From assembly GCA_963553325.1 (NCBI GenBank), contig CAUVOF010000019.1, positions 1-25,539 on the forward strand: DNA of 25,539 bases, written 5' to 3'. Position numbers and translations under genes: made by a program. The stretch comes from Cardiobacterium sp963553325. GTDB lineage: Bacteria > Pseudomonadota > Gammaproteobacteria > Cardiobacteriales > Cardiobacteriaceae. The notes under the pieces were generated by a model. That model worked only from the letters and a program-made list of their open reading frames with translations, was not told the origin of the DNA and did not search any database. Below, in pieces: positions 1-5,933 of the stretch (the stretch's first letter is position 1; each line of letters opens with the position of its first letter).

Positions 1-4
1 GCCA

Positions 5-1186
5 TTAGAACGGCCCTCCCGGCCCCATCGGGATGCTGCCCTCGCCGGTGCCGCTGCTGACCACCACCTGTTCGCCCGCCTTCAGCCCAGTCACGACTTC
101 CGTATTGACGCCGTCATTGATGCCGAGCTTGACCACGCGCGGCTGCGGCTGGCCGCCCACCATCACTTGTACTTCGTCTTCGCCACTCGCGTTGGTTTGC
201 AGCGCAGTCATCGGAATGGTGAGCACGCCTTTCGCCTCGCGCACGTTGATGACCATGTTCGCTGTCATGCCGATGCGTAGTTTGCCGTCGGGGTTGGGCA
301 CGTCCATTTTGCCGTAGTAATAAACGGCGGTCTCTGTAGAGGCGCTGCTGGTGGTGTTTTTTGAGGTGGCAAGTGGCGCCGGGTCGATGGATTTTAGCTT
401 GCCCTCATAGCGGGTTTTGTCCGCGCCAAGCAGGGTGAAGTAGGCTGCCATGCCGGGTTGTACTGCACTGACATCTGCCTCGGCGATTTCCGCCTCGACC
501 GTCATTGTGTTCGTCTGCGCAATCGTTACCAGCGTCGGGCTGTCCTGCACCGCGTTCACCGTCTGCCCCTTTTCCACGGCAACGGAAATGACGACGCCGT
601 CCATCGGCGCGGTAACGCTGGTATAACCCAAACGTAGCCCGGCGTTGTCCAGCTCAAGCTGGCTCTTGCGAATGTCCGCCTTCGCCTGCTCAACTGCACT
701 CTGTGCCGATTTCAAGGTCGCCTGCGCCGCGTCCAGCGTCTCGCGTGCCGCCGCGCCCTTCTTCACCAGCTCTTGTTGGCGGTTGAAATTCTGCTGCGCC
801 TCGCGCAACTTTGCCTGCGCTGCCGTCTGCGCCGCTTTGCTGGAAGCGAGAGCAGCAGCGGCGCTGTCGCGCGTGTTTTGCTGTGTGCTGGCGTCAATCT
901 CGGCAATCGGGTCGCCGGTCTTGACGCGGTCGCCGATTTGCACCGCGAGCGCGCTAATCTCGCCCGACACCTGCGCGCCGACCTTGACCGACTTGAACGG
1001 CTGCAACGAACCACTCGCCAGCACCGTCTGCGCGATGTCGCCTTTTTTCGCCTCGGCGGTGATGTATTTAATCGCGCCTGCCTCCGGCGGTTTCTCGCGA
1101 AAATGCCACCAGGCATAACCGCCCGCCGCAAGCAGCACCAACACCACTAAAAAGCGCATCCCGACGCGACCAGATTGTCTATTCAT
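5..1186 (-). CDS. macA: MacA-like periplasmic adaptor subunit of a tripartite efflux system
   Basis: HlyD/RND-type membrane fusion protein, 393 residues, which would link an inner-membrane MacB ABC exporter to an outer-membrane TolC channel. Residues ~10-28 form an N-terminal membrane anchor. A biotinyl-lipoyl half-domain (GAQVSGEISAL), a long Ala/Gln-rich coiled-coil hairpin (~residues 100-190), the second lipoyl half (TAPMDGVV) and a C-terminal beta-barrel (VLTIPMTALQ) follow in the order known for MacA; length is close to E. coli MacA (~371). I chose ATG at 1186, which has GAGG 8 bases upstream; an in-frame GTG at 1219 would add 11 residues without a better ribosome site. The stop codon reads TAATG, so an ATG for another gene (probably macB) begins at base 5 and leaves the window. 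Substrate (macrolide, toxin or lipid) cannot be told from the adaptor. Confidence 0.88.
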   Translation of the reverse strand: MNRQSGRVGMRFLVVLVLLAAGGYAWWHFREKPPEAGAIKYITAEAKKGDIAQTVLASGSLQPFKSVKVGAQVSGEISALAVQIGDRVKTGDPIAEIDASTQQNTRDSAAAALASSKAAQTAAQAKLREAQQNFNRQQELVKKGAAARETLDAAQATLKSAQSAVEQAKADIRKSQLELDNAGLRLGYTSVTAPMDGVVISVAVEKGQTVNAVQDSPTLVTIAQTNTMTVEAEIAEADVSAVQPGMAAYFTLLGADKTRYEGKLKSIDPAPLATSKNTTSSASTETAVYYYGKMDVPNPDGKLRIGMTANMVINVREAKGVLTIPMTALQTNASGEDEVQVMVGGQPQPRVVKLGINDGVNTEVVTGLKAGEQVVVSSGTGEGSIPMGPGGPF

Positions 1187-1298
1187 TAAAACCTCACGAA
1201 AGAAAAAAACGGACGACACCGCAACGCGCGGATTGTAACGGCAAAGCCCCCGCGCCAGGATTAGCGAAGGATTAGGCGCGGGCTACGCGATGTTCATT

Positions 1299-1333
1299 TA
1301 TACATACAGGGTAGCGGGGTTTGTGTATGTATA
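1299..1333. repeat. 35-bp palindromic intergenic repeat, copy 1
   Basis: Perfect 10-base arms TATACATACA / TGTATGTATA enclose a 15-base centre (GGGTAGCGGGGTTTG). The same element occurs in opposite orientation at 4424-4458 (2 differences in 35) and, more diverged, at 5842-5876. The right arm overlaps the first bases of the Correia-like element that starts at 1330, as if that element had inserted at the TA in this arm. It lies ~115 bases upstream of macA. Confidence 0.75.
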
Positions 1334-1435
1334 GCCATCCACCGAAAGCTTCATACGGTGTTGCGTCGCTTAGCCGTACTAGTTGTACTATCTTCAGCGG
1401 CGCGCCTTGTCTGAAACTTTCGGTGTATCGCTATA
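1330..1435 (+). mobile_element. Correia-like miniature inverted-repeat element, copy 1
   Basis: 106-bp non-coding element. Its ends are imperfect inverted repeats: TATAGCCATCCACCGAAAG on the left, and TATAGCGATACACCGAAAG when the right end is read inward. Two further copies lie at 1792-1897 (reverse orientation) and 17627-17733 (same orientation). The core shares GCGCGCCTTGTCTGAAACTT with copy 3. TATAG termini, TA-type junctions, ~106-bp length and core words (CGTACT, TTGTACT, GCCTTGTC) are those I recall from Neisseria Correia elements. There is no coding capacity, so a transposase would have to act in trans. TTGTCT 17 bases before GCTATA at the right end could act as an outward promoter. 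Confidence 0.8.
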
Positions 1436-1454
1436 AACGCCAAGCGGTCACTAT

Positions 1455-1482
1455 AAAAAACGGCAAGGGAAATCCCGTGCCG
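1455..1482 (-). terminator. Second rho-independent terminator downstream of 6S RNA
   Basis: On minus: CGGCAcGGGA-TT-TCCCtTGCCG followed by TTTTTT. The stem is 9 pairs with one mismatch. It lies 12 bases beyond the T-tract of the first ssrS terminator, forming a tandem pair that would insulate macA from the small RNA promoter. Confidence 0.65.
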
Positions 1483-1493
1483 CCTTTATTAAG

Positions 1494-1524
1494 AAAATAA
1501 AAAGGCAAGGCGCAATGCCTTGCC
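1494..1524 (-). terminator. Rho-independent terminator of 6S RNA
   Basis: On minus, GGCAAGGC-ATTGC-GCCTTGCC (perfect 8-bp stem) followed by TTTTTATTTT, immediately after the predicted mature 3' end of the 6S RNA. The mature end would be made by trimming, as is known for E. coli 6S RNA. Confidence 0.8.
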
Positions 1525-1532
1525 TGAAGAAA

Positions 1533-1719
1533 AAGAGCATAACCGCGGAAGCCGCTTAACCTAATGCCCTTGAACCGTGGGGTTCAAGTGGGTGCCTCAA
1601 CAACCTTTCGGGCTTCTCGCCGAAGCAAGCATGCACACCCAGATGCGTCTGACACCCAAGGCAGGATGAAATTAGGGTCAAGGGGTCTGTAGGAAACGCC
1701 TGCCCCGCAGTCATGCCTT
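1533..1719 (-). ncRNA. ssrS: 6S RNA
   Basis: 6S RNA (~187 nt; E. coli 184) binds sigma70 RNA polymerase by mimicking an open promoter and damps transcription in stationary phase. On minus, a terminal stem pairs GCATGACTGCGG (1716-1705) with CCGCGGTTATGC (1548-1537), 12 pairs counting G-U. Two blocks match E. coli 6S as I recall it: GTGCATGCTT...GGCGAGAAGCC (E. coli GAGCATGCTC...CCGAGAAGCC), and the hairpin CTTGAACCCCACGGTTCAAG (E. coli CTTGAACCAAGGGTTCAAG). A sigma70 promoter lies 5' and two terminators 3'. The usual neighbour fau/ygfA is absent. Exact ends are inferred. An inverted pair of Correia-like elements brackets the gene. Confidence 0.88.
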
Positions 1720-1725
1720 GCAGAC

Positions 1726-1754
1726 ACTATAGCGCCGCCACTGATGAGAGTAAA
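1726..1754 (-). promoter_or_regulatory. sigma70 promoter of 6S RNA
   Basis: On minus, TTTACT (1754-1749), a 17-base spacer, then TATAGT (1731-1726). Transcription would begin at about A1719, exactly where the terminal stem of the RNA starts. A Correia-like element ends 38 bases upstream of the -35. Confidence 0.75.
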
Positions 1755-1791
1755 GCGGATTTTGTCGCGGTAACGAGCTGCCGTTGCGGTC

Positions 1792-1897
1792 ATAGCGATA
1801 CACCAAAAGTCTCAGACAAGGCGCGCCGCCGAAGGCAGTACGTAGTTGTACGGCGAGGCGGCGCAACACCGTATGAGGCTTTCGGTGGATTGCTATA
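1792..1897 (-). mobile_element. Correia-like miniature inverted-repeat element, copy 2
   Basis: 106-bp copy inverted relative to copies 1 and 3. Plus-strand ends are ATAGCGATACACC and GGTGGATTGCTATA. Internal words GACAAGGCG, GGCAGTAC, GTACGGC, AGGCG and GCAAC-CCGTA occur in the same order as in the Neisseria Correia consensus as I remember it. The first T of TATAG is C here (CATAG). It sits between the ssrS promoter and the rarD-like gene; the right end gives TATATGAT, which could contribute a -10 for the downstream permease gene, though no good -35 is seen. Confidence 0.8.
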
Positions 1898-1961
1898 TGA
1901 TGACGCCGCGCCTGCCGCCTCTGTTGCGGCAGAAACCCACCACCGCCACCACCTGCAAACC

Positions 1962-2861
1962 ATGAACATTTCCGTCAAAGGTATCGCCGCCGCCATTCTC
2001 TCTAACGTGCTGTTCAGTATGCTTTTTTTCTACGGCACTTGGCTCGCGCCGATGCGCGGCACGGACATTTTTGCCTGGCGCATGGTCGGTATGTTTGCCA
2101 GCTTCCTTGTCCTGCTTGGCCACGGCTCGGCATGGCGGCAAACGCAGCATTTTCTGCGCGATGTTGGCTACAACTGGCGGCGTTGGGCGCTCATCATCCT
2201 GCCAACCCCCATTTTTGCCGGGCAGATGTGGCTTTTTATGTGGGCGCCGCTCAACGGCAAAGGCGTGGAAGTGGCGATGGGCTACTTTCTCTTTCCGCTG
2301 GCGATGATGCTCGGCGGCGTCTGTTTTTTCCGCGAACGCCTCGCCCCAGCGCAGCGCCTCGCGGTTGCCCTTGCCGCTGCCGGTGTCGCCCTCGAACTGT
2401 TGCGCAGTGGCAGTTTTTCTTGGGCGACGGTCTTCGTCTTCGCCACCTACCCCGTTTACTACTTGCTGCGCCGCTGGCAGGGCGTGCCGGCGCTGACCGG
2501 GTTGATGCTCGATGTGCTGCTCATCCTGCCGTTTGCGCTGCTTTATTTGCTGTATCAGTCGCAAAGCCCGGCGATGATTGCCGCCAATCCGTGGCTGCTG
2601 TTTTGGATTGCTCTGCTTGGCGTGCATGGCGCGGTGGCGCAGCAACTCAACCTCTCCGCCAACGCGCTGCTGCCGGTGATTATCTTCGGCATTTTGAGCT
2701 ACCTCGAGCCGGCGCTGCTGTTCGTCATCGCCACCGTCTTCCTCGGCGAACCGCTGCAACTGGCGTCGCTTGCCAGTTACGGCCTCATCTGGGCGGGCAT
2801 TGCGGTGATGATGCGCTACAGCATCCGCGAGGCACGCAAAGGCATGAAAAAGCCCGCTTGA
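1962..2861 (+). CDS. rarD: RarD-like EamA/DMT-family permease
   Basis: Ten-helix inner-membrane protein of 299 residues, the size of E. coli RarD (296). It starts MNISVKGIAAAILSNVLFSM; RarD-type marks are the early Y-G-T-W and F-A-W-R stretch and two EamA repeats, the second ending in a conserved L-S-Y-L-E-P and F-L-G-E-P block (residues ~247-265). RarD proteins are known as chloramphenicol-sensitivity or metabolite transporters, but substrates are poorly defined, so only the family is firm. ATG at 1962 is chosen because upstream in-frame codons lie within the Correia-like element and 6S promoter; no strong Shine-Dalgarno is visible, only AAAC before the start. The stop codon lies inside the loop of the downstream terminator. 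Confidence 0.82.
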   Translation: MNISVKGIAAAILSNVLFSMLFFYGTWLAPMRGTDIFAWRMVGMFASFLVLLGHGSAWRQTQHFLRDVGYNWRRWALIILPTPIFAGQMWLFMWAPLNGKGVEVAMGYFLFPLAMMLGGVCFFRERLAPAQRLAVALAAAGVALELLRSGSFSWATVFVFATYPVYYLLRRWQGVPALTGLMLDVLLILPFALLYLLYQSQSPAMIAANPWLLFWIALLGVHGAVAQQLNLSANALLPVIIFGILSYLEPALLFVIATVFLGEPLQLASLASYGLIWAGIAVMMRYSIREARKGMKKPA

Positions 2862-2874
2862 TGCGGGCTTTTTT
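2847..2874. terminator. Bidirectional terminator between rarD-like gene and rpmJ2
   Basis: AAAAAGCCCGC-TTGAT-GCGGGCTTTTTT: 7 GC-rich pairs extended by A-T pairs, with T-tracts on both strands. It serves the converging rarD-like (plus) and L36 (minus) genes. Almost the same hairpin recurs at 8351-8376. Confidence 0.9.
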
Positions 2875-2879
2875 AACGC

Positions 2880-3005
2880 TTAACGCTGGCGGGCTTTCAG
2901 CCGCTTGTCGCTTTTGCAAATGACAAACAGCTTGCCGCGCCGCCGCACGATTTGGCAATCGCGGCTGCGCGTTTTTGCGGTTTTTAGCGAAGATAAGACT
3001 TTCAT
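2880..3005 (-). CDS. rpmJ2: 50S ribosomal protein L36, zinc-independent paralogue (type B)
   Basis: A 41-codon gene. The protein begins MKVLSSLKTAKTRSRDCQIV and ends RRRGKLFVICKSDKRLKARQR. It aligns along its length with E. coli YkgO (MKVLNSLRTAK...DCQIVKRKGRLYVICKSNPRFKA), the L36 form that lacks the four-Cys zinc site; only C17 and C30 remain. In other bacteria such paralogues replace zinc-containing L36 when zinc is scarce, usually under Zur control. Start ATG at 3005 has GGAG 6 bases upstream. The usual partner rpmE2 (L31 type B) is not adjacent. rimO ends 81 bases upstream on the same strand and could read through, but a TATAAT box lies between. Confidence 0.9.
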   Translation of the reverse strand: MKVLSSLKTAKTRSRDCQIVRRRGKLFVICKSDKRLKARQR

Positions 3006-3037
3006 TTGTTGCTCCGTTTTTCCAATAGGGGCAACGG

Positions 3038-3070
3038 ATTATAGCGTTTTTTCGTTATGCCATTGCATAA
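3038..3070 (-). promoter_or_regulatory. Promoter and possible operator of the L36 gene
   Basis: On minus, a consensus TATAAT (3043-3038) lies 32 bases before the L36 start. No good -35 is seen. Instead a perfect palindrome, TTATGC-CATT-GCATAA (3055-3070), covers the -35 position, as an activator or repressor site would. Zur would be the natural guess from the gene's function, but the spacing differs from the Zur box I know (GTTAT...ATAAC with a short centre), so the regulator is unassigned. Confidence 0.45.
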
Positions 3071-3086
3071 ATTTGTTGCCACCCGC

Positions 3087-4379
3087 TCAATAAACGCTGC
3101 CGTAGAGGTCGTGCGCGTCGCTGTCAGTGATTTCGACGTGGACAATCTCGCCCGGCTTCGCGCCGTCGAGGTTGGCAATGTGGACGACGCCATCAACTTC
3201 CGGCGCGTCATACGGTGTGCGTCCGGTGGCGGCGAGGTTTTCCGCATCGACCGCGTCAATCATCACCGGCAGGACGCTGCCCACCTTGTCGGCGAGCAGG
3301 CGGGCGCTGACCGCTTCCTGCGCTGCCATGAAGCGTTGCAGCCGTTCCTGCTTGACGTCTTCCGGGATTTGGTCGGGCAGGTCGTTCGCCGCCGCGCCTG
3401 CCACCGGCGAATAGGCGAAGCAGCCGGCGCGGTTGATGTCGGCTTCCTCGATAAAGGCGAGCAGCTCCTCAAAATCGGCGTCCGTCTCGCCGGGGAAGCC
3501 AACGATGAAGGTACTGCGCAGGGCGAGGTCGGGGCAGATTTCGCGCCAACGGCGGATACGCTCCAGCGTGCGCTCGCGGTTGCCGGGGCGGCGCATCGCT
3601 TTCAGGATGCGCGGGCTGGCGTGCTGGAAGGGCACGTCGAGGTAGGGCAGGATGCCGCCGTCCACCATCAGCGGGATGAGGTCATCGACGTCCGGGTAGG
3701 GATAGACGTAGTGCAGGCGCACCCAGGCATTGAGTTTGCCCAGCTCGCGCGCCAGTGCGTGAATGCCGCGCGCGCCGAGGTCGGCGCCATAGGCGGAAGT
3801 GTCTTGCGAGACGACGAGCAACTCTTTCACGCCAAGTTTGACCAGGTTGGTCGCTTCCTTCAGCACCGCTTCCGCCGGGCGGCTGACGAGACGGCCGCGC
3901 AGGTCGGGGATGATGCAGAAGGTGCAGTGGTGGTCGCAGCCCTCGGCGATTTTCAGATAGGCGTAGTGGCGCGGCGTCAGCTTGAGGCCGGCAGGCGGGA
4001 TGAGGTCGAGGTAGGGATTGTGTTCCGGTTTCGGCAGATGCTCATGCACCGCGCTCATTACCGATTCATAGGCCTGCGGCCCGGTAATGGCGAGGACGTC
4101 CGGGCAGTGTTCGCGGATGAGGTCGGCCTTGACGCCTAGGCAGCCGGTAACGATGACCTTGCCATTCTGCCGGATGGCTTCGCTGATGGTGTTGAGCGAC
4201 TCGGCGACCGCTTCGTTGATAAAGCCGCAGGTATTGACGATGACCAGGTCGGCGTCGTCGTAGCGGTTGGTAATCGCGTAGCCGTCGGCGTTGATTTGCG
4301 TGAGGATGCGCTCGGAATCGACCAGCGCTTTTGGGCAGCCGAGGCTGATGAAGCCCACGGCAGGTTGGGATGCTCTCAT
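3087..4379 (-). CDS. rimO: Ribosomal protein S12 methylthiotransferase RimO
   Basis: Radical-SAM enzyme that adds a methylthio group to the conserved aspartate of ribosomal protein S12. 430 residues. The N-terminal MTTase domain carries three cluster cysteines (C15 in GCPKA, C51 in NTCG, C80 in GCLG); the radical-SAM domain has C148-x3-C152-x2-C155 (GCDHHCTFC); the C-terminal ~65 residues form a TRAM domain. ISLGCPKALVDSE is typical of RimO rather than MiaB. ATG at 4379, with AAAGAG a few bases upstream. A TACAAT box (4417-4412) is a weak promoter candidate and abuts the 35-bp palindrome. It diverges from the P450 gene. Confidence 0.95.
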   Translation of the reverse strand: MRASQPAVGFISLGCPKALVDSERILTQINADGYAITNRYDDADLVIVNTCGFINEAVAESLNTISEAIRQNGKVIVTGCLGVKADLIREHCPDVLAITGPQAYESVMSAVHEHLPKPEHNPYLDLIPPAGLKLTPRHYAYLKIAEGCDHHCTFCIIPDLRGRLVSRPAEAVLKEATNLVKLGVKELLVVSQDTSAYGADLGARGIHALARELGKLNAWVRLHYVYPYPDVDDLIPLMVDGGILPYLDVPFQHASPRILKAMRRPGNRERTLERIRRWREICPDLALRSTFIVGFPGETDADFEELLAFIEEADINRAGCFAYSPVAGAAANDLPDQIPEDVKQERLQRFMAAQEAVSARLLADKVGSVLPVMIDAVDAENLAATGRTPYDAPEVDGVVHIANLDGAKPGEIVHVEITDSDAHDLYGSVY

Positions 4380-4423
4380 GATGATGACTCTTTTATGTTT
4401 ATGGGGCGGCGATTGTAGCGCAA

Positions 4424-4458
4424 TTTACATACACGAACCCCGCTACCCTGTATGTATA
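4424..4458. repeat. 35-bp palindromic intergenic repeat, copy 2
   Basis: Inverted relative to copy 1, with 33 of 35 bases the same. Arms TTTACATACA / TGTATGTATA; centre CGAACCCCGCTACCC. It fills part of the divergent rimO/P450 intergenic region and might influence either promoter, but the same element in the convergent region at 5842 argues for a dispersed repeat rather than a dedicated operator. Confidence 0.75.
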
Positions 4459-4526
4459 ACATCAATGACAGCCGCCTGAAGCGGGGCGTAAAGTACGCAC
4501 ATTTTTTCGCACAAAGGAACATCATC

Positions 4527-5702
4527 ATGACCACAGAACCCGAAAACGACTGGGACTCCCGCGCGCCGGAAGTGCAACGCAACCAACTCGCCGCCTACGA
4601 CGCGATGCGCGCGCGTTGCCCGGTGGCGCACGACGACTACCTCGGCTACACCCTGTTCCGTCACGAAGACGTCAGCTTCGCCCTCGCGCATCCGGAAATC
4701 TTCTCCAGCCGCGTTTCCACCCGCCACATCGCCGTGCCGAGCGGCATGGACGCGCCGGAACACACCGCCTTCCGCCCCATTAACGATAAATACTACACGC
4801 CAGAGCGCATGGCGGGCTTTGCCCCAGCCTTTCGCGCCATCATCCGCGACCTCGTCGCCGAGTTGCCACGCGGTCAGGCGGTCGATGTGATGGACGGCTT
4901 CGCGCAGCGCTACGCGATGCGCATCCAAAACGCCTTCATGGGCTGGCCGGCAAGCCTGGAAGCGCCGCTGACCGCGTGGATTGAGAAAAACCGTCGCGCC
5001 ACCCTGCGCGGCGACCGCGCGGAAATCGGCGCGGTTGCCCTCGAATTTGATCAATACATCCGCGCGCTGTTGCAGGAACGGCGCGAGGCGGGCGACGCCG
5101 CTTCCCGCGACATCACCACTGAGTTGCTGCACGACATTGTCCACCTGCCCGACGGCGACCGCCTGATGACCGAAGAAGAACTGATTTCGCTGATTCGCAA
5201 CTGGACGGTGGGCGAGCTTTCTACCGTTTCCGCTTCAGCCGGCATTCTTGTCCGCTTTCTCGCCGCTCATCCTGACGAGCAGGCGCGGCTGCGTGGCGAT
5301 TTTGCCGCCATCCCGGCCGCGGTGGAAGAAATCATGCGCCTCGAAGACCCGCTGGTGAGCAACCGCCGCATCACCACCTGCCCGGTTACTCTTGGCGGTC
5401 GCACCCTGCCCGCTGGCAGCCGGGTAACGCTTAACTGGGCGAGCGTCAACCGCGACGAAGCTGCTTTCCCCGACGCGCTTGCCTACCGCCCCGAACGCGA
5501 GCAAAGCGCCAATCTCGTCTATGGCGCCGGCATCCACGCCTGCCCCGGCGCGCCGCTTGCCCGCCTTGAGCTGCGCCTGTTGATGGAAGAATTGTTGTCC
5601 GGCACGACGCACATCGCGCTTGACCCCGCAGACCCCGAACCCTGCGCCTACGCGCAATATCCGGTCGCGGGCTACAGCAAGGTGCGGGTGGTGGTGCGGT
5701 AG
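4527..5702 (+). CDS. Cytochrome P450
   Basis: Soluble bacterial class P450, 391 residues. Heme-thiolate loop YGAGIHACPGAPLAR places the axial cysteine at C339; ExxR is E268-R271 (EEIMR). The I-helix reads NWTVGELSTVSASAG (226-238): aligned to the usual A-G-x-D/E-T, the acid is L231 and the next residue S232, so the standard acid-alcohol pair for oxygen activation is missing. That suggests altered proton delivery or peroxygenase-like use, an inference. Start ATG 4527 has AAGGA 8 bases upstream; the frame stays open back to 4452 but only through the palindromic repeat. No ferredoxin, reductase or biosynthetic partner is nearby, so substrate and redox partner are unknown. Confidence 0.92.
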   Translation: MTTEPENDWDSRAPEVQRNQLAAYDAMRARCPVAHDDYLGYTLFRHEDVSFALAHPEIFSSRVSTRHIAVPSGMDAPEHTAFRPINDKYYTPERMAGFAPAFRAIIRDLVAELPRGQAVDVMDGFAQRYAMRIQNAFMGWPASLEAPLTAWIEKNRRATLRGDRAEIGAVALEFDQYIRALLQERREAGDAASRDITTELLHDIVHLPDGDRLMTEEELISLIRNWTVGELSTVSASAGILVRFLAAHPDEQARLRGDFAAIPAAVEEIMRLEDPLVSNRRITTCPVTLGGRTLPAGSRVTLNWASVNRDEAAFPDALAYRPEREQSANLVYGAGIHACPGAPLARLELRLLMEELLSGTTHIALDPADPEPCAYAQYPVAGYSKVRVVVR

Positions 5703-5730
5703 GTTAGGGCGTGTTTACAATTGGACAACC

Positions 5731-5767
5731 CCCTCCCCCGCAGGGCGAAGCCCGCAGCGGGGGAGGG
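5731..5767. repeat. CCCTCCCC/GGGGAGGG hairpin repeat, copy 1
   Basis: Arms CCCTCCCCCGC / GCGGGGGAGGG with an inner GGGC-GAA-GCCC stem, just after the P450 stop. There is no T-tract, so it is a stable mRNA 3' hairpin or a dispersed repeat rather than a classic terminator. A relative lies at 10918-10938. Confidence 0.6.
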
Positions 5768-5841
5768 ACGGGGTGGGGGTGAGCGATATTGTTGATAACT
5801 CAGAAATCCAGTTTTTCAATTGCTCGCTGCCTCACCCCACA

Positions 5842-5876
5842 TTTACATACACGAATCCCGCTTTCGCGTATGTAAA
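5842..5876. repeat. 35-bp palindromic intergenic repeat, copy 3 (diverged)
   Basis: Arms TTTACATAC / GTATGTAAA around ACGAATCCCGCTTTCGC. Compared with copy 2 the left half is nearly unchanged, while the right half has changed in a compensating way that keeps the palindrome (TGTATGTATA to CGTATGTAAA). It lies between the convergent P450 and pflB genes. Confidence 0.65.
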
Positions 5877-5883
5877 CGCCATA

Positions 5884-5911
5884 AAAAAGTGCCGGTTGCC
5901 CGGCACTTTTT
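5884..5911. terminator. Bidirectional terminator between P450 gene and pflB
   Basis: AAAAAGTGCCGG-TTGC-CCGGCACTTTTT, a perfect 12-bp stem including A-T pairs, with T-tracts on both strands. It ends pflB on minus, 22 bases after its stop, and can catch read-through from the P450 gene on plus. Confidence 0.9.
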
Positions 5912-5933
5912 GTTAGGTCGTAAGCGGAGTCGC

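Noticed and set aside
763..1150. Long open frames on both strands over macA (e.g. 645-1118 plus, 773-1150 plus)
   Set aside because: Composition-driven shadows: low-complexity Ala/Arg/Cys-rich translations with no start context, fully inside a well-supported gene.
1220..1290. Promoter of macA from TACAAT near 1236-1231
   Set aside because: The -10 is plausible but no -35 at 16-18 bases; not strong enough to list.
1713..1961. N-terminal extension of the rarD-like frame
   Set aside because: It crosses the ssrS promoter and Correia-like copy 2, and homologous RarD proteins begin near the ATG at 1962.
3055..3070. Zur box before the L36 gene
   Set aside because: The palindrome is real, but its TTATGC arms and 4-base centre do not match the Zur consensus I know; reported only as an unassigned operator.
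3057..4139. 360-codon open frame on plus over rimO
   Set aside because: Antisense shadow of a GC-rich gene; the protein is Val/Ala/Arg-rich with no recognisable domain, while RimO motifs on minus are complete.
4486..4510. GCGTA-AAG-TACGC followed by ACATTTTTT as a terminator or attenuator before the P450 gene
   Set aside because: A 5-bp stem with three unpaired bases before the T run is too weak to support.
4452..4526. 25-residue N-terminal extension of the P450
   Set aside because: Its ATG lies in the 35-bp palindrome; the ATG at 4527 has a proper AAGGA site and gives a normal P450 length.
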